NCBI GenBank assembly: GCA_902806565.1
Contig: CADCXA010000009.1
Span: 620,001-684,000 of the forward strand
Origin: Hypoxylon rubiginosum
Lineage: Eukaryota > Ascomycota > Sordariomycetes > Xylariales > Hypoxylaceae
Reading direction: 5' to 3'
DNA: 64,000 nucleotides
In this document: one piece after another, positions 35,451-47,226 of the stretch
Layout of the letters: each line of letters starts with the position of its first letter
How positions within the stretch are numbered: position 1 is the first letter of the stretch
Notes under the pieces: generated by a model
Database searches by the model: none
Told to the model about the DNA's origin: nothing
What the model saw: the letters and a program-made list of their open reading frames with translations, nothing else
Made by a program: the position numbers and the translations under genes

Positions 35451-37337
35451 CTTGATGTTTCTGAGGTTCCTTTTTCGAGAAAGGAGAGAAGGGAAAGACT
35501 ATAGTCGGAAGTCCGGCGACCGGTAACGTGATTCAAAAATGAATAAAAAGGTAAAAAGGAACGGACAAAGTGAAGCCGTCCTGCGACCCCTGAGTGTAGA
35601 ATAGAAGAACAGACGAAAAGGCTTCAATCCTCACGCCAAGAGAAGGGAAGGTAAATGGAAAAAGAAACGGGAGAGAATGTGAAAAGAGAAAGCAGATTCC
35701 TATTACTCAACCATGACACGACACATAAGAAGGGAATATCGATCAAAAGTCTTGGAAGCTCGGGTTCGGCTCTGCTTTAATATGCATTGCTATGACAAGA
35801 CTTACCTGACGATCACCGATTAGTCTTGAGACGACAACCCTTGAAGATTTGATAATGGGTTTCCACAAGTGGTGCTGCCATCGTCCAAAATAGATCTTCT
35901 CGACTAAACTTGTCGCTTTGCCTCTTGTCGAATTATGACAAAAGGCAAGTCGAAGCTTGCGAGCCGAGAACCTTGTCTTACCTAGCTCTATAATCTGTAA
36001 TGAACCATAGATAAACCCGGTTGATGCTATCAGGGTTGTTTCATTGTAGCTTTGTGCATCGTGGGAAAAGTAACAATATAGCAATCTCTACCGAACTGAG
36101 CATCAAGACGTTGGAGATCATGCTTGTGCTTGTAAGAGCTTGACATGAGCCTCGTCTAGAGAGACCCGCCAAGGCCCAGGAGCCCCATTTCATTGGATGA
36201 ATTGACCGCCGCGGATATGTGTAGATGAGGCAGGCTTGGCTACTTTACTTTACTATGTAAACTGTCAGTGTCGTTTGTAGACTGGTAGACTAGTAGACTG
36301 GCAGAACTGGTAAACGAACGGTACTACCACCGGCCAACGGCAACATCAAGCCCTTGAGGTTGCGTAACCGGGTCCAGTACGCGCTTGAAGACTAAGCTAT
36401 CTCCATTAATGCTGTAAACAGCGAAAGTAGTAGGGTTGAAACGAGTTCCACTCATCCTAACAAATTTAGGTGCTGTAAATTCAGTAACCACATACAGTAT
36501 GTGTGAGAGCCGCCTTTTTTCCGCCTCAACTCCACAGCAGGCAAAACAGACGTAGGATGTTTTGCGGCTGTCAATAATTCGGCAGAGTCGCGGAATTTGT
36601 GTGATAGTCGCCTTTACCTCGTTTGGCATACGACTTGAAATCGCATGGAGAAAGGAGAACATTCTTGGCAGTATCAACAAATGTGGGTTAGGACAATGCG
36701 GATATGGCTTTTTATTATGGCTTCGTCTGGGAGGTTGGGCAGCCGGCTTGGCAAACAAAGAGTCCGGGGTAAGGTGAGTCGCTTACGGTGGAGATGTTTG
36801 GTTGGCCGCATTAGAACGGGGAGCTCACATGGTAGGCTGCTAGGTGCACTGTGACAGATAGGACATGATAGTCACGGCACTCCTAAGCGCCGCTTGAATC
36901 GAAACAGAATTGGGCCAATCGCTCATTCTGTATTTGACGATGATCGGCTTTTGACCGATACGCCAATACTTTGCCAAGCGCGCTCTTGTTTGAGACGGGG
37001 GAAAATTGCGGTCTGAGCGGAGTCGTCCACAACCCGGCACCGGCATTAGAACCCCTGTCGTGATATCTGGCGCACGGGGGTTGGGAGAGAGGCGTAGGAT
37101 CCCGCCTTCTAGATGTAGAGAAACGACGTGGGAGGATGTGGTATTCCGTCATGACTCGAGCGGAGGTCGATGGAGCTTACTGCAACGTTAGACCACGGTT
37201 GGCTCCCTCATATCTGTCTTCCGAGCCAGGCTTGAGTATAATATGAATCTTCTGTGCAGCGATCGACCTTTCCCACTTTCATTTGGAAACATTTTCTGTG
37301 TTGTACCCCTTTCAGAACAACGAGCATAAATCCCAAC
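35451..37337. promoter_or_regulatory. shared upstream region of the divergent ZIP and CDF genes
   Basis: This 1.9-kb region separates the two start codons. A GTAGACTGG-like repeat lies at about 36278-36312. No perfect ACCTTNAAGGT zinc-response element was seen; ACCCTTGAAGAT near 35838 is only a weak match. A 144-codon open frame at 36324-36758 (-) has no recognisable domain and is not called. Confidence 0.5.
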
Positions 37338-39332
37338 ATGGCGAATCAGGAATCGCGAACCAATGCTCAGCCATCAGGTCAGTTGTTTCCCTTTTCTCTT
37401 GTCGCCTGATCTTGTCGCGAGATACCATGGAAACATCTACACCCGTGGAGTCAAAGTGTTTTGCATGACCCCATCCTATATCAGAAGCTGCGGTGTAAAC
37501 TTTTGATACACGGGCCCGACTAACTTCAGTTGTGAAGACGCTGCTGGAGTGACTGCCGGTCCCGCTGAGAATGCACCCGCTGCCGCCGCGGCTGGGGAAA
37601 CAAGCTCATCCAAGGATGGTAATCCTTCTTCAACTGTAGTTGAGCAGGGGCCCAGCGTCGAAGCATCTGCGGCAACATCCTCCGCGGCCGAGCTCAACCC
37701 TGACCCTTTGAACTTTGGTCGGCATCGCCGTGACAATGTCTCTCAACGCCAGATGAAGATTGACCACCCGAATGGGAACAAGAGGAAACTAAAGAAGTTC
37801 TATACCCGCCAGAACGAACTCATCGACCAGTTCCTAGGTGCCGACGATGAGGAAAGACAGCAAGTTGAAGAGGACGCCCGGGTGGCGCCCAAAATCAAAT
37901 TCGCCGTTAATGCGTCCTTTACGGTCAACTTCTGCCTCTTCGTAATTCAGCTGTACGCTGCTGTGTCGACTGGGTCGCTATCGGTAAATGGCCCTGGGTG
38001 CGAATACTCCAATATCGTGAACATAGTTGACCAATTTCTTAATAGCTATTCGCCACTGCGGCAGATGCATTTGTTCGTGAAATCTTGACTCCTAATGAAG
38101 TGCTGTTAAATTGACCATGAGGATAGATGGACCTCGTCTCGTCTTTTGTAATGCTGATTACTTCACGCCTGGCCGCGAGGGCCAGCGTCTACAAATACCC
38201 AGTAGTGAGTTACCTACTCCGTAATAGCATAGCCATGAAGGTCCGTAGGCTTATGCTCAGCCACGTAGGGTCGTACAAGGATCGAGACCATCGGCATCAT
38301 CCTCTTCTGTGCGTTGATGACTACCGTCGCCATCCAGCTACTCGTAAGTCTTTTCCCATGGTGTTTCAGCCTGTTGGGGATCGATGGCTCTAACTCTTGG
38401 CCTATAGGTTGAATCGGCACGTAACCTCGGCGGAGGGCCAACCGAATCCAAACAGCTCCAAATCATCCCCATCGTCTTCGTAGGCATTGCCAGTAAGATA
38501 CCTTGCATTGCTGTCGGCGGGCAGTGGCTAACAAGGATACAGTCTTTGCCAAAGCCAGTCTAATGTTTTACTGCCTTGCGTACCGCAAGTACCCATCAGT
38601 CCACGTCTTCTTCGTATGTAGTGCCCTGATAATTACTCATATTTTCAGACTTGTGGTTACTGACTTGCGATAGGTCGACCACCGCAATGATATTGTTGTC
38701 AACATATTCGGTCTGGTCATGTCCATAGTCGGTGACCGATTTGTCTGGTACCTCGACCCTATTGGTGCCATCTGCATTGCGCTTTTGATTCTCTTTTCCT
38801 GGGTTGCCAACGCTTTTGAGCAAGTGTGGCTGCTCGTCGGCAAATCGGCTCCAAGGGAGTTCGTATCCAAGCTCATCTACATGAGCATGACACACGACCC
38901 CCTAGTCCAAAAGGTTGATACTGTAGGTAACCGGGTGTTGGGCCGACCCCTAATTATAGCAACGCTGATCAGTCTTAGTGCCGCGCGTACCACGCTGGAC
39001 AGAAATACTACGTCGAAGTCGACATCGTTATGGACCAGGATCTCCCGCTCAAGGTCTCGCACGATGTGAGCCAGTCTCTACAGAGGAAGCTCGAAGGTAT
39101 ATATAATCGAAACCTAACTTCAACCGCACGATTTGCTGATTATCTCTTAGGTCTCGGTGACGTCGAACGGGCATTCGTCCACGTCGACTACAACGATGAT
39201 CACGACATCAACCAAGAACATAAGCCCCTATACGAGGATAAGAAGCCTACCCGCCGAACTCTGAAAGACATACTGCTTTTCCGGAAGAAAGAAGGCGAAG
39301 ATATAATTAGAGAGGAGGATAGATCGAGATGA
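37338..39332 (+). CDS. cation diffusion facilitator (CDF) family metal transporter
   Basis: Exons: 37338-37377, (37485-37494), 37530-37983, 38046-38072, 38127-38204, 38269-38343, 38408-38492, 38543-38613, 38674-38922, 38979-39096 and 39151-39332, about 462 residues. From exon 3 on the joins are well supported by frame and family pattern: FATAADAFMDLVSSFVML (the DxxxD metal-site helix), GRTRIETIGIILFCALM, ESARNLGGGPT, VDHRNDIVVNIFGL (HxxxD site), ending in a cytosolic domain with VDTCRAYHAGQKYYVEVDIV. CDF proteins export divalent metals from the cytosol to organelles or outside, usually by proton exchange. The first two exons are uncertain: the model needs a 10-nt exon and a 35-nt intron, or a weak GTTGTT donor. 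Confidence 0.85.
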
Positions 39333-39881
39333 TGACTTGATCACTGTCTATAATTCGCCATAGACGACGAGAGTGGGTGACAATAGGAGGAGAGCTGTCA
39401 CTAGCTGTTGTTGAGGAGGACAAAAAAAAAGATGTCGGCTACACCACTAAGCAAAGGCGTGGTGAGCCTGTTTGAGAATTGGAGCGAGAAACACGAATAA
39501 TATGTGCGATACTTCGTTTCTATAGACCGATGAGCGATTCACCTACCATTAATTGAGCGTATAAAATATTTGAGAAGAAAATTTGAGCGTATTAGCTTAA
39601 GATACGATTCTCGTGAGAGCTGAGTGAGAGTGAGTAGTTGAAGTTAGGGTTGGCTTAAAAGACCTGAAACTACATCATATCCTCCTTATGAGAGCAGGTG
39701 TTAGTAAGCCTAACTAGCGGAGCCTCGGCATCTAGCTCTGACCGACGCGCTAAAATGTGGGATAGCTTAACCTATTACCGCTTTGATTTTGTCGTATGAT
39801 TGGAAATGAAAAACTTCCCATTTGCGTTCCTCTCGACCTCTCCCAGAAAAGCCTCGTTCTTCCGCATCACAACAGAGGAGA
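39333..39881. other. intergenic region upstream of COX15
   Basis: It holds the CDF 3' region and the COX15 upstream region. No gene or structured element was recognised. Confidence 0.6.
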
Positions 39882-41419
39882 ATGTCGATTCTAATCCCGG
39901 GGCTGCGAAGGGCAGTGCCTAGGCTGGCCGCCAGTCCATTCATCTGCCGCCAATGCCTCCGCCACCGGCTGCCGCGCGCCGCTCCGTCGCGGATCCTCCA
40001 GTCGCTCCGGCACGCCAGCACCGAGTCGCAGGCGCAGGCGAAGGCGAAAGCGAAATTTACTACCCGCTTCTTCAGCGCTAGCGCCATACCGACGGCGGCA
40101 CCCGAAGCAGCGACAGCGACAGCAGCAGCAGCAGCGAGTGCGAAGCGGAGGTTCCCCGAGACGAGCTCCAAGACGGTGGCGTACTGGCTCATCGGCAGCG
40201 CCGCCAGCGTCTTCGGGATCGTGGTTTTCGGCGGGCTGACACGGTTGACCGAGTCTGGGTAATACTTCCCTCTCTCCCTTCCTCTACCTTCCCTACTTCC
40301 CGATTCCTTCTCGCTGACGACCAATCGCACAAAAAAAACAGCCTCAGCATAACGGAGTGGAAGCCCGTGACGGGCTCCCTGCCGCCGCTCACGCAGGCGC
40401 ACTGGGAGGCCGAGTTCGACAAGTACCGCGCGTCGCCCGAGTTCCGGCTGCTGAACTCGCACATGGACGTCGAGGAGTTCAAGAAGATCTACTACATGGA
40501 GTGGACGCACCGCCTGTGGGGCCGCCTCATCGGCCTGTCCTTCGTCGTCCCCGCCGCCTACTTCGTCGCCTGCCGCCGCGTCTCCGCCCCCGTCGCCGCC
40601 CACCTCGCCGGCATCGCCGCCCTCATCGGCTTCCAGGGCTTCATCGGCTGGTGGATGGTCAAGTCCGGCCTGAAGGACGACCTGTTCGCCCCCGGCTCCC
40701 ACCCCCGCGTCTCCCAGTACCGGCTCGCCGCCCACCTCGCCACCGCCTTCGTCTGCTACTCCTGGATGCTCCTCGTCGGCCTCGGCGTCCTGCGCACCCG
40801 CCGCCTGCTCGCCGACCCGGCCGCCGCCCTGAAGCTCGCCGCCGCCCTCAAGAGCCCCGCCGTCGCCCCCTTCCGCCGCTCCGTTTCGGCCCTTACCGTC
40901 CTTGTCTTCACCACCGTCCTGTCGGGCGCCCTCGTCGCGGGGCTCGACGCCGGCCTCATCTACAACGAGTTTCCCAAGATGGGCCTGGGCCTGACGCCGC
41001 CCCGGTCCGAGCTCTGGGACAAGTTCTACTCGCGCAAGGAAGACGCGTCCGACCTGTGGTGGCGCAACATGCTCGAGAACCCGAGCCTGGTCCAGCTCGA
41101 CCACCGCATCCTCGCCACCACCACCTTCTGCACCATCCTCGCCCTCTTCGCCTACTCGAGGACGGGCCGCGTTGCCGCCGCGCTGCCCAAGGACGCCAGG
41201 AAGGGCATGCTGGGCGTGGTACACCTGGTATCTCTGCAGGTGGCCCTCGGTATCAGCACGCTCATCTACATGGTCCCCATCTCGCTGGCCGCCGCCCACC
41301 AAGCGGGTAGCTTAGCGCTATTAACGGGCGTTCTGGTCCTCGGTCATCGTCTACGGGTACCGAAGTCTACGCTCACCAAAGTTCAGAAGAAATTGGCCTC
41401 GACGACAATGCCGCGGTAG
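39882..41419 (+). CDS. COX15: heme A synthase COX15, mitochondrial
   Basis: Exons 39882-40258 and 40342-41419 give 484 residues, like other fungal Cox15. The N-terminus (MSILIPGLRRAVPRLAA..) is Arg-rich without acids, as expected of a mitochondrial presequence, followed by an Ala-rich linker. Core motifs: VVFGGLTRLTESGLSITEWK, EEFKKIYYMEWTHRLWGR (first heme-binding His), FQGFIGWWMVKSGL, SQYRLAAHLATAF, AGLDAGLIYNEFPKMG and LVQLDHRILATTTF. Heme-ligand histidines and about eight membrane helices are present. The enzyme oxidises heme O to heme A in the inner membrane for cytochrome c oxidase. Exon 2 is extremely GC-rich (49 of 60 bases are G or C in 40561-40620) and returns to about half near the 3' end; this creates large spurious antisense open frames. 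Confidence 0.96.
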
Positions 41420-41644
41420 CCTTCCGGACTAGCTATGTACAGTTTAAGACTGGTCCACTAGAACAAATACCATGTATATATGTAGAACTTGACGCATCTC
41501 AATTTTCTTTTTATTCGTGCCGGGCGTAGCTTTGTCCGGTCGAGATTCTAGCTACTGTACAGTACAGACGTCTAACCAGTACGTAATTGATGCCAACTCA
41601 AATGAGGAAGGGCCTTATTTCAAACCTAGGTAGCTATGAGCCGC

Positions 41645-43592
41645 TTATTTGTGCGCTAAAGTGGTGGCAATTAGCATAACGGACTAGCAACGGAGGGTAG
41701 TAGATGGCAGCACTTACGGATTCCCTCTACATGTACTTGTGGTTCCTCTGCACCGTCGACAAGGACATCCTTCTTCTTCTGCTCCGGGTTCATGAACGGG
41801 AATAGCAGCACCTCCTTGATGCTGTAGTTGTTGGTCAGGAACATGACGAGTCGGTCGATGCCCAGACCCCAGCCGGCAGTCGGGGGCAGGCCGTATTCCA
41901 GGGCATTCAGGAAGATCTCGTCGATCATCTGCGCCTCGTCGTCTCCCTGGGCCTTCTGGCGCGCCTGCTCCTCGAAGCGCAGCCTCTGCTCGAACGGTTG
42001 GTTCAACTCGGTGTAGGCGTTGGCGATCTCCTTCTTGCAGACGAAGGCCTCGAATCGCTCCGTCAGGCCGGCCTTGCTACGGTGGTCCTTGGCTAGGGGC
42101 GACATGATCTTGGGGTGCTCCGTGATAAAGGTCGGGTTGACGGCCGTCTCCTCGATGAACTCGCCTGTCAATCGATCGAGCATCCTGGAGGTGGTCTGGG
42201 GCTCGGGGCAAACGACGTTGACCTTCTTCATGACGCCCTTGAGCCACTCCCTCGTCTCGTCGGTGTGTAGCTGGTCACCGGGAGGGAACTTCTCGCCAGT
42301 CGCCTCCTCGAGGGCGGGAATCATTTGTACTCTTCGCCACGGCGCTTCCCAATTGACTGTGTACGTCTCGCCGTGCTGTGTAGTGAAGGAAGTTACATAA
42401 CTACCGGTAAGCTGCTTCACAAGACCAGAAACAAGCTCTTCGGTTCGGTGCATGAGATCGTTGAAGTCGGCATAGGCTTCGTAGAACTCGCAGGTGGTGA
42501 ATTCCGGGTTGTGGGTTAGATCGGCGCCTTCATTTCTGAATAGGCGGCCGATCTCGTAGACCTTGTCGTACTCTCCAACTATCAACATCTTGAGAGGCAA
42601 TTCGGGAGCTATTCGCAGAAAGACATCCATGTTGTAGTCGTTGAGATGGGACTCGAAAGGCTTGGCTGTAGCGCCACCGGCGATCATGTTGAGGATAGGG
42701 GTTTCGACCTCTTCGAATCCGGCGTTATCGAGGTAACTGCGGATATACTTGATGATCTTGGTACGGGTGCGGTAGGTCTGAGCGGTCTTGGGGTTCATGA
42801 TGAGGTCGAGATAGCGCTTGCGGTAGCGCTGCTCCTGGTCCTTGAAGCCATAGTATTCATCGGGTAGCTGGTGAAGACACGGCGACAGTAGGATGACTTC
42901 GGTAGCGAAGATGGAGAGTTCACCCTCTTCGCCCTTCTCGATCTTGGTCTTGGGCGCGGTTCGGCCCGCGTAGCCGACGACTCCGATGATATCACCGCGT
43001 CTTATGTGGTCGTGCTGCTTCTCGAAAGCTGGCGCACCTTCACGAACCTCTTGTGCCTGGCACATGATCTGCGCCTTGACGCCATTGTTCCCCCGGATGT
43101 CGTAGAAGAGAAGCTTGCTGCCCGACGCACGCTTGTTGTATATTCTGCCAGCGACGTGTAGAATTTTGGACTTGTCATGCTCTCCGGACTTCAGGTGGCC
43201 GTACTCCTTGACAAGATTGTTGAGATCGTAATCGCGTGGGAACTTGTGGGGGTACGGATATGGATCCTTGGTCTCGATGAGCTTGGAGATGGCTCGGGAT
43301 CGGATCTCGAAGTATTGCTACAATGTATTGTTAATATTTGACGAAAGGAATATCATATACCATATCGTTTAATAGTGCATCAACTCACGTTAGGAGTCAA
43401 TTCCTTCTCCTCAGCTTCGGCATTGGTCTTCTTTGCGGGCTTAGGGGGCGCCGCAGCGGCCTTCTCCTGCTTTTTAGCGTCTCGCTCGCGCTGCTTCTGT
43501 CTCTTCTTCAGCTCCGACTTGGAGATCATCTCTCCCGTGACATCGTCCAGGTGCAGGTTAGCAACCTGTTCGGTGGGCGCCTGGTCTGCCAT
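41645..43592 (-). CDS. KRS1: lysyl-tRNA synthetase, class II, cytoplasmic type
   Basis: Exons 43592-43389, 43317-41718 and 41655-41645 give 604 residues. The N-terminal extension is Lys/Ala-rich ([20 protein letters not shown]), the eukaryotic tRNA-binding helix. Next come the OB-fold anticodon domain ([20 protein letters not shown]) and the class II core: motif 1 near [17 protein letters not shown], motif 2 [20 protein letters not shown] and motif 3 [16 protein letters not shown]. All catalytic motifs are intact. It charges tRNA-Lys in the cytosol. The last exon is only 11 nt and ends the protein as VEGIPHK. If that intron were retained, the frame would run 13 codons further to stop at 41671. 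The gene is divergent from the ankyrin gene and convergent with COX15. Confidence 0.95.
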
Positions 43593-44954
43593 GGTGACTA
43601 TAGTCTGGGGTCACTTGTGTTTTAGTACGTTGGCAGAATACGAGATGAATGCTGTTGGGTCCGTTTTGCACAAACAAAATATCTTAGATGTTTTGCCCGT
43701 AGCTCCCCGCGTACTGAATAGATTTTCTGTCCCGATCGCGGGGTAATTTTTTTCTTGAATTGAGTCACCACACTAAATTTCCAAATTGCCCATCCGCGTC
43801 TGATTGTCCAACGCGGGGCATTTCTGTCACGTGGGGTCAGGTGATACACGGTATGTCTTTAGCCAGTATTTGAATTAAATGAATCGCCTATCCAATATTC
43901 TATGCATATATGGATATGATGAACGAACCCCTTATTGTCGATTATGCCTTGACAAAGCCCAATTTCACGCGACTAAACTACACATAAGAATCTTATTCCT
44001 TCTTTTGGAATGATCTATCCAGTGGAGAGAGATAGGATTATTACACTTTGTGAGCCCTATCAGCCTCTCTCTGCCGTGCTGTGCCCGGGGAGCCGGGGTA
44101 CAGTGTTCTCAGCCCCTAGGCTGTCATCGCCACCCTGGACTGCGCCCCCCCACCGAGCTGAAAGACCCTGGCAGCTAGTTCTGCCAGTCAGTGGGCAGGA
44201 TAACAGTCACGGTCGTCGTTGGGTGCCTGACTGGTGGGAACTTTGGGAAACCCAAGTCTATCACGGGCTGTTTACTCCGTTCTAGCTGCGCGAGTCCCTT
44301 GCGATTTCATGTCGCACGGCTCGCATACTTCACAGCAATTACTCGGGATTCCACGTTCTATCAGCCTTCATTCTGTTAGCTGGCTGATAGGTACCTAATG
44401 TATCTTCAAGCGTCTGTATAGTAGGCAAGGGTCTTAGCGTACGGAATAGGGGAACATAGCTTTGTTCTGTTCATAGGGGTGGGCAAACCACTATTCTGTT
44501 GTCTTGATTCAATTTACAGAATGCAGAAGACAGAAGGCCTTATCATAGACTGCGCCAAATATTCGGCCTGGACTAGTCCATAGGTAAAGAAGGGCGTCTT
44601 CTGCAGCAATACCTTGGAACCCGAAAGCCACGGCGGTAACCCAGGCTTACTACCACATGGGCTCCGGGTGTGATGGATTCGGATGCCCTGCCGTGTCGTT
44701 CCTGACCCCTCCCCCTTCCCCTCGTAGGTTGCCTAGTGGCTGAGAGCTGAGATTGGCTCTCGCGAAGCGTGTAGGAGAAATCACGGACTCTGGGGATCCT
44801 ATTGTCTCCTACTACTCGTCTGTTTAATAAATACTAGCGGATATACATCACGAAGAATTTGTAATGACCAGAGAATGTATATCGCCACATTATCTAACAT
44901 CCAACCTGTCCCACTTCTAAAGCGCCATAGTTCATCTAGGCCGCTAAGACCGAT
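43593..44954. other. divergent intergenic region between lysyl-tRNA synthetase and ankyrin gene
   Basis: No gene or RNA was recognised. The 91-codon frame near 44010 has no family features. Confidence 0.6.
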
Positions 44955-46281
44955 ATGAGTTTCGGCGTAGGCTTCGGCGACTTGGTGCTTGCGTCTAAGC
45001 TGGCCTGGAATGTATACAAGGCATGCAAAGACTCCGGCGACAACTTCAAGCGCCTCTCGAACGAGGTCGCTTCCCTGCATGTTGTCCTCAAAGAAACCGA
45101 GGACTACATCGCCGAATTCCCTGAAATCGATACTTCTCGAAAGAATCGGTTGACCATCTTGACTGACGGATGTAATGCGACGCTAGAAGACCTGGACAAG
45201 CTACTCGGCTCATATGACCGCCTCGGAACGCAGGCTCAAAGAACCTGGGACCGGATGCGCTTCGGTCTAGAAGACCTCGCGGATATCAGGTCACGATTAG
45301 TGAGCAATGCAACACTTTTGACTGCCTTCAACAGTTCCCTAGCCAAGTTTGTAGTCCTGAGATATTTGTACCTACGTACTTGTGTCGCATTTACTGACCT
45401 TGCACGAAAGTTCGTCAACGACAAGAATCGAAAAGAAACTGAACAAATTCATATGCGAAGTCCGTGCTGGATACCGAGAAGGATCGGTCGTCACCACGCC
45501 AGATGTCATTGAGACGATCGAATCGCCCGACGTATGGGCCCAGCTACGACGAGAGCTCGAAGATGTTGGCATCTCACCTGCGATCATGGAAGAGCAACAC
45601 GAGTATATCTCGGGTTGGATGAAATCCGTCCTCGCTCAGGGGCTAGTGGATGAAGACTGTCCGGCCGAGCTCAACGACGCCGTATCCCCCGACTCCGGTT
45701 ACGGTGGCAGCATCGGATCCTCGTACATGGATATGAATAAGGCGGACGAAGAGTTCGGAGCAGACCTGCGAAAGAAACAAGCCGATAGACCTCTGGATGA
45801 AATCTTCAAACCATTAACTGTTGACTCTGCGACGCCCTCGGTTCGGAAGAAGTCCATAACCGATCCTGCCAGGCTCCTGCGCAAACTTTTCGTAAAAGAA
45901 GTTGAGATTGTGCAGGCGGCCAGCGATGGAGACATTGATAAGGTTGCCAAGTTGCTAAGCCTTGGGTGCAACGTGAATGCGCGGGATCGATGGGGGTTGG
46001 TGTTATGCTCGAGCCTGATACATGTCTGAGACTTTACGCTAACATATATATCATGTAGTTGGACAGCCCTGAGCATGTGTGCATACGGGGGACACGTTGC
46101 CATCGCCCGACTCCTCCTGGAACACGGGGCCGATCTGTACAACGTCGACGTCGACGGTGATACACCAATCCAGATAGCTTCGACTCGCGGCCACTCAGAG
46201 GTGGCCATTGTGTTCGACGAAGCACAAGCTGAGCAAGATCGCCTAGCACGAGAACTAGATACTGAACCAGCAGCAAAATAA
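44955..46281 (+). CDS. fungal STAND-type N-terminal domain protein with ankyrin repeats
   Basis: Exons 44955-45346, 45411-45995 and 46059-46281 give 399 residues. The N-terminus MSFGVGFGDLVLASKLAWNVYKACKDSG, with following helices (EVASLHVVLKETEDYI), is the domain often found at the start of fungal STAND/NLR-like and ankyrin proteins. The middle is a linker with a DSGYGGSIGSSY segment. The C-terminus (residues about 310-390) has two to three ankyrin repeats (GDIDKVAKLLSLGCNVNARD, TALSMCAYGGHVAIARLLLEHGADL, GDTPIQIASTRGHSEVA). No nucleotide-binding domain lies between them, so it is not a full NLR. A role in protein-protein contact is likely; a specific role is unknown. Confidence 0.82.
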
Positions 46282-47226
46282 GCGAATAAGCATCCAGAAG
46301 AAGGGCAAATTTCGAGTTTTGAACCCATCTCTTATGTAACACGAAGTATACGATAGGCGTGTGAAAGGATTTGTTTTATTATGGATATGTGGATAAGCTG
46401 GAGGTGGTCTGATCTGATCTACATACCGCTTACACCGTCTGCCTTGCTGAGGGTCTAGGACTTTTTGCATATCGAAACAGCGAAGGAATAATGGCTGTTT
46501 TTATTAGATCTTTTTGGTTATGTCGCTTTCGCTTTTCCTATTTTGATGTCAACACTCAGGACCTGGTCACAGGAGCTGTCTCTGATTCGACGTCTATTCG
46601 AGAGCTGCAGTGCTTTTATTACCGGATCCATGTTTCAACCTCCACTATGCATCTTACTCCATGGGAAAAATGTGGCAGCCTATTACCACACAGGCAGACA
46701 GGCCACACACCAAACACTGTCTAATCCCCCATAAGCGTTACGTAGTATTCCAATTATAGGATCCATGAGCCTCAGCAACGCCAAGCTATTACCAGTACTA
46801 TAACGCTCGGCACGGTATTATAGTATCGTTTCGGTACTGGTTCCGCTGGGGCTGCTGACGGTTGGTAGGGCTGGTAGCTGTCGTTTAGGCTGGTCTTGTT
46901 GGTCCTACGGGTCGGCAAGATACCTAGCGAGTACTTCACCGCAAATCCTTTGAACCCCTTCATCGCCATGCGCAGCCACGATATTTCATTCCCCGATAGA
47001 GACGGGCATTTGTAGGGAATGTCTAGGAGTCGCAGCTCGCAGGCTCGGTACGGGTCCTGGGACCTGTGTAGCCGTTTTCTTTATGTAGACTGCCATGGCC
47101 ACCCGATCCTCGTCTGCTGACGGCCTTCGAGATGTTAACCGAAATGCTCGACTCTGTCCTAAGGTGAGGGCAAGTTGCTGTCTCGATCGTACCGTTCGCG
47201 TTAGGTAACACGCGAGATTGTCGAAG
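46282..47226. other. intergenic region upstream of the ABCG transporter
   Basis: No gene was recognised. It was searched for a first exon encoding a signal peptide for the ABC transporter without success. Confidence 0.5.

Noticed and set aside
36324..36758. 144-codon minus-strand frame between ZIP and CDF genes
   Set aside because: It has no recognisable domain, signal or linked exons, and lies in a likely promoter region.
37984..38673. Apparent stops and frame changes in the CDF gene, suggesting a pseudogene
   Set aside because: Each break is explained by a short intron with GT and AG ends; the joined exons give an unbroken CDF pattern.
39767..41302. 511-codon open frame on the minus strand
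   Set aside because: It is the shadow of GC-rich COX15 exon 2; the translation is Gly/Val/Glu/Arg-rich with no domain, and the sense strand is a clear COX15.
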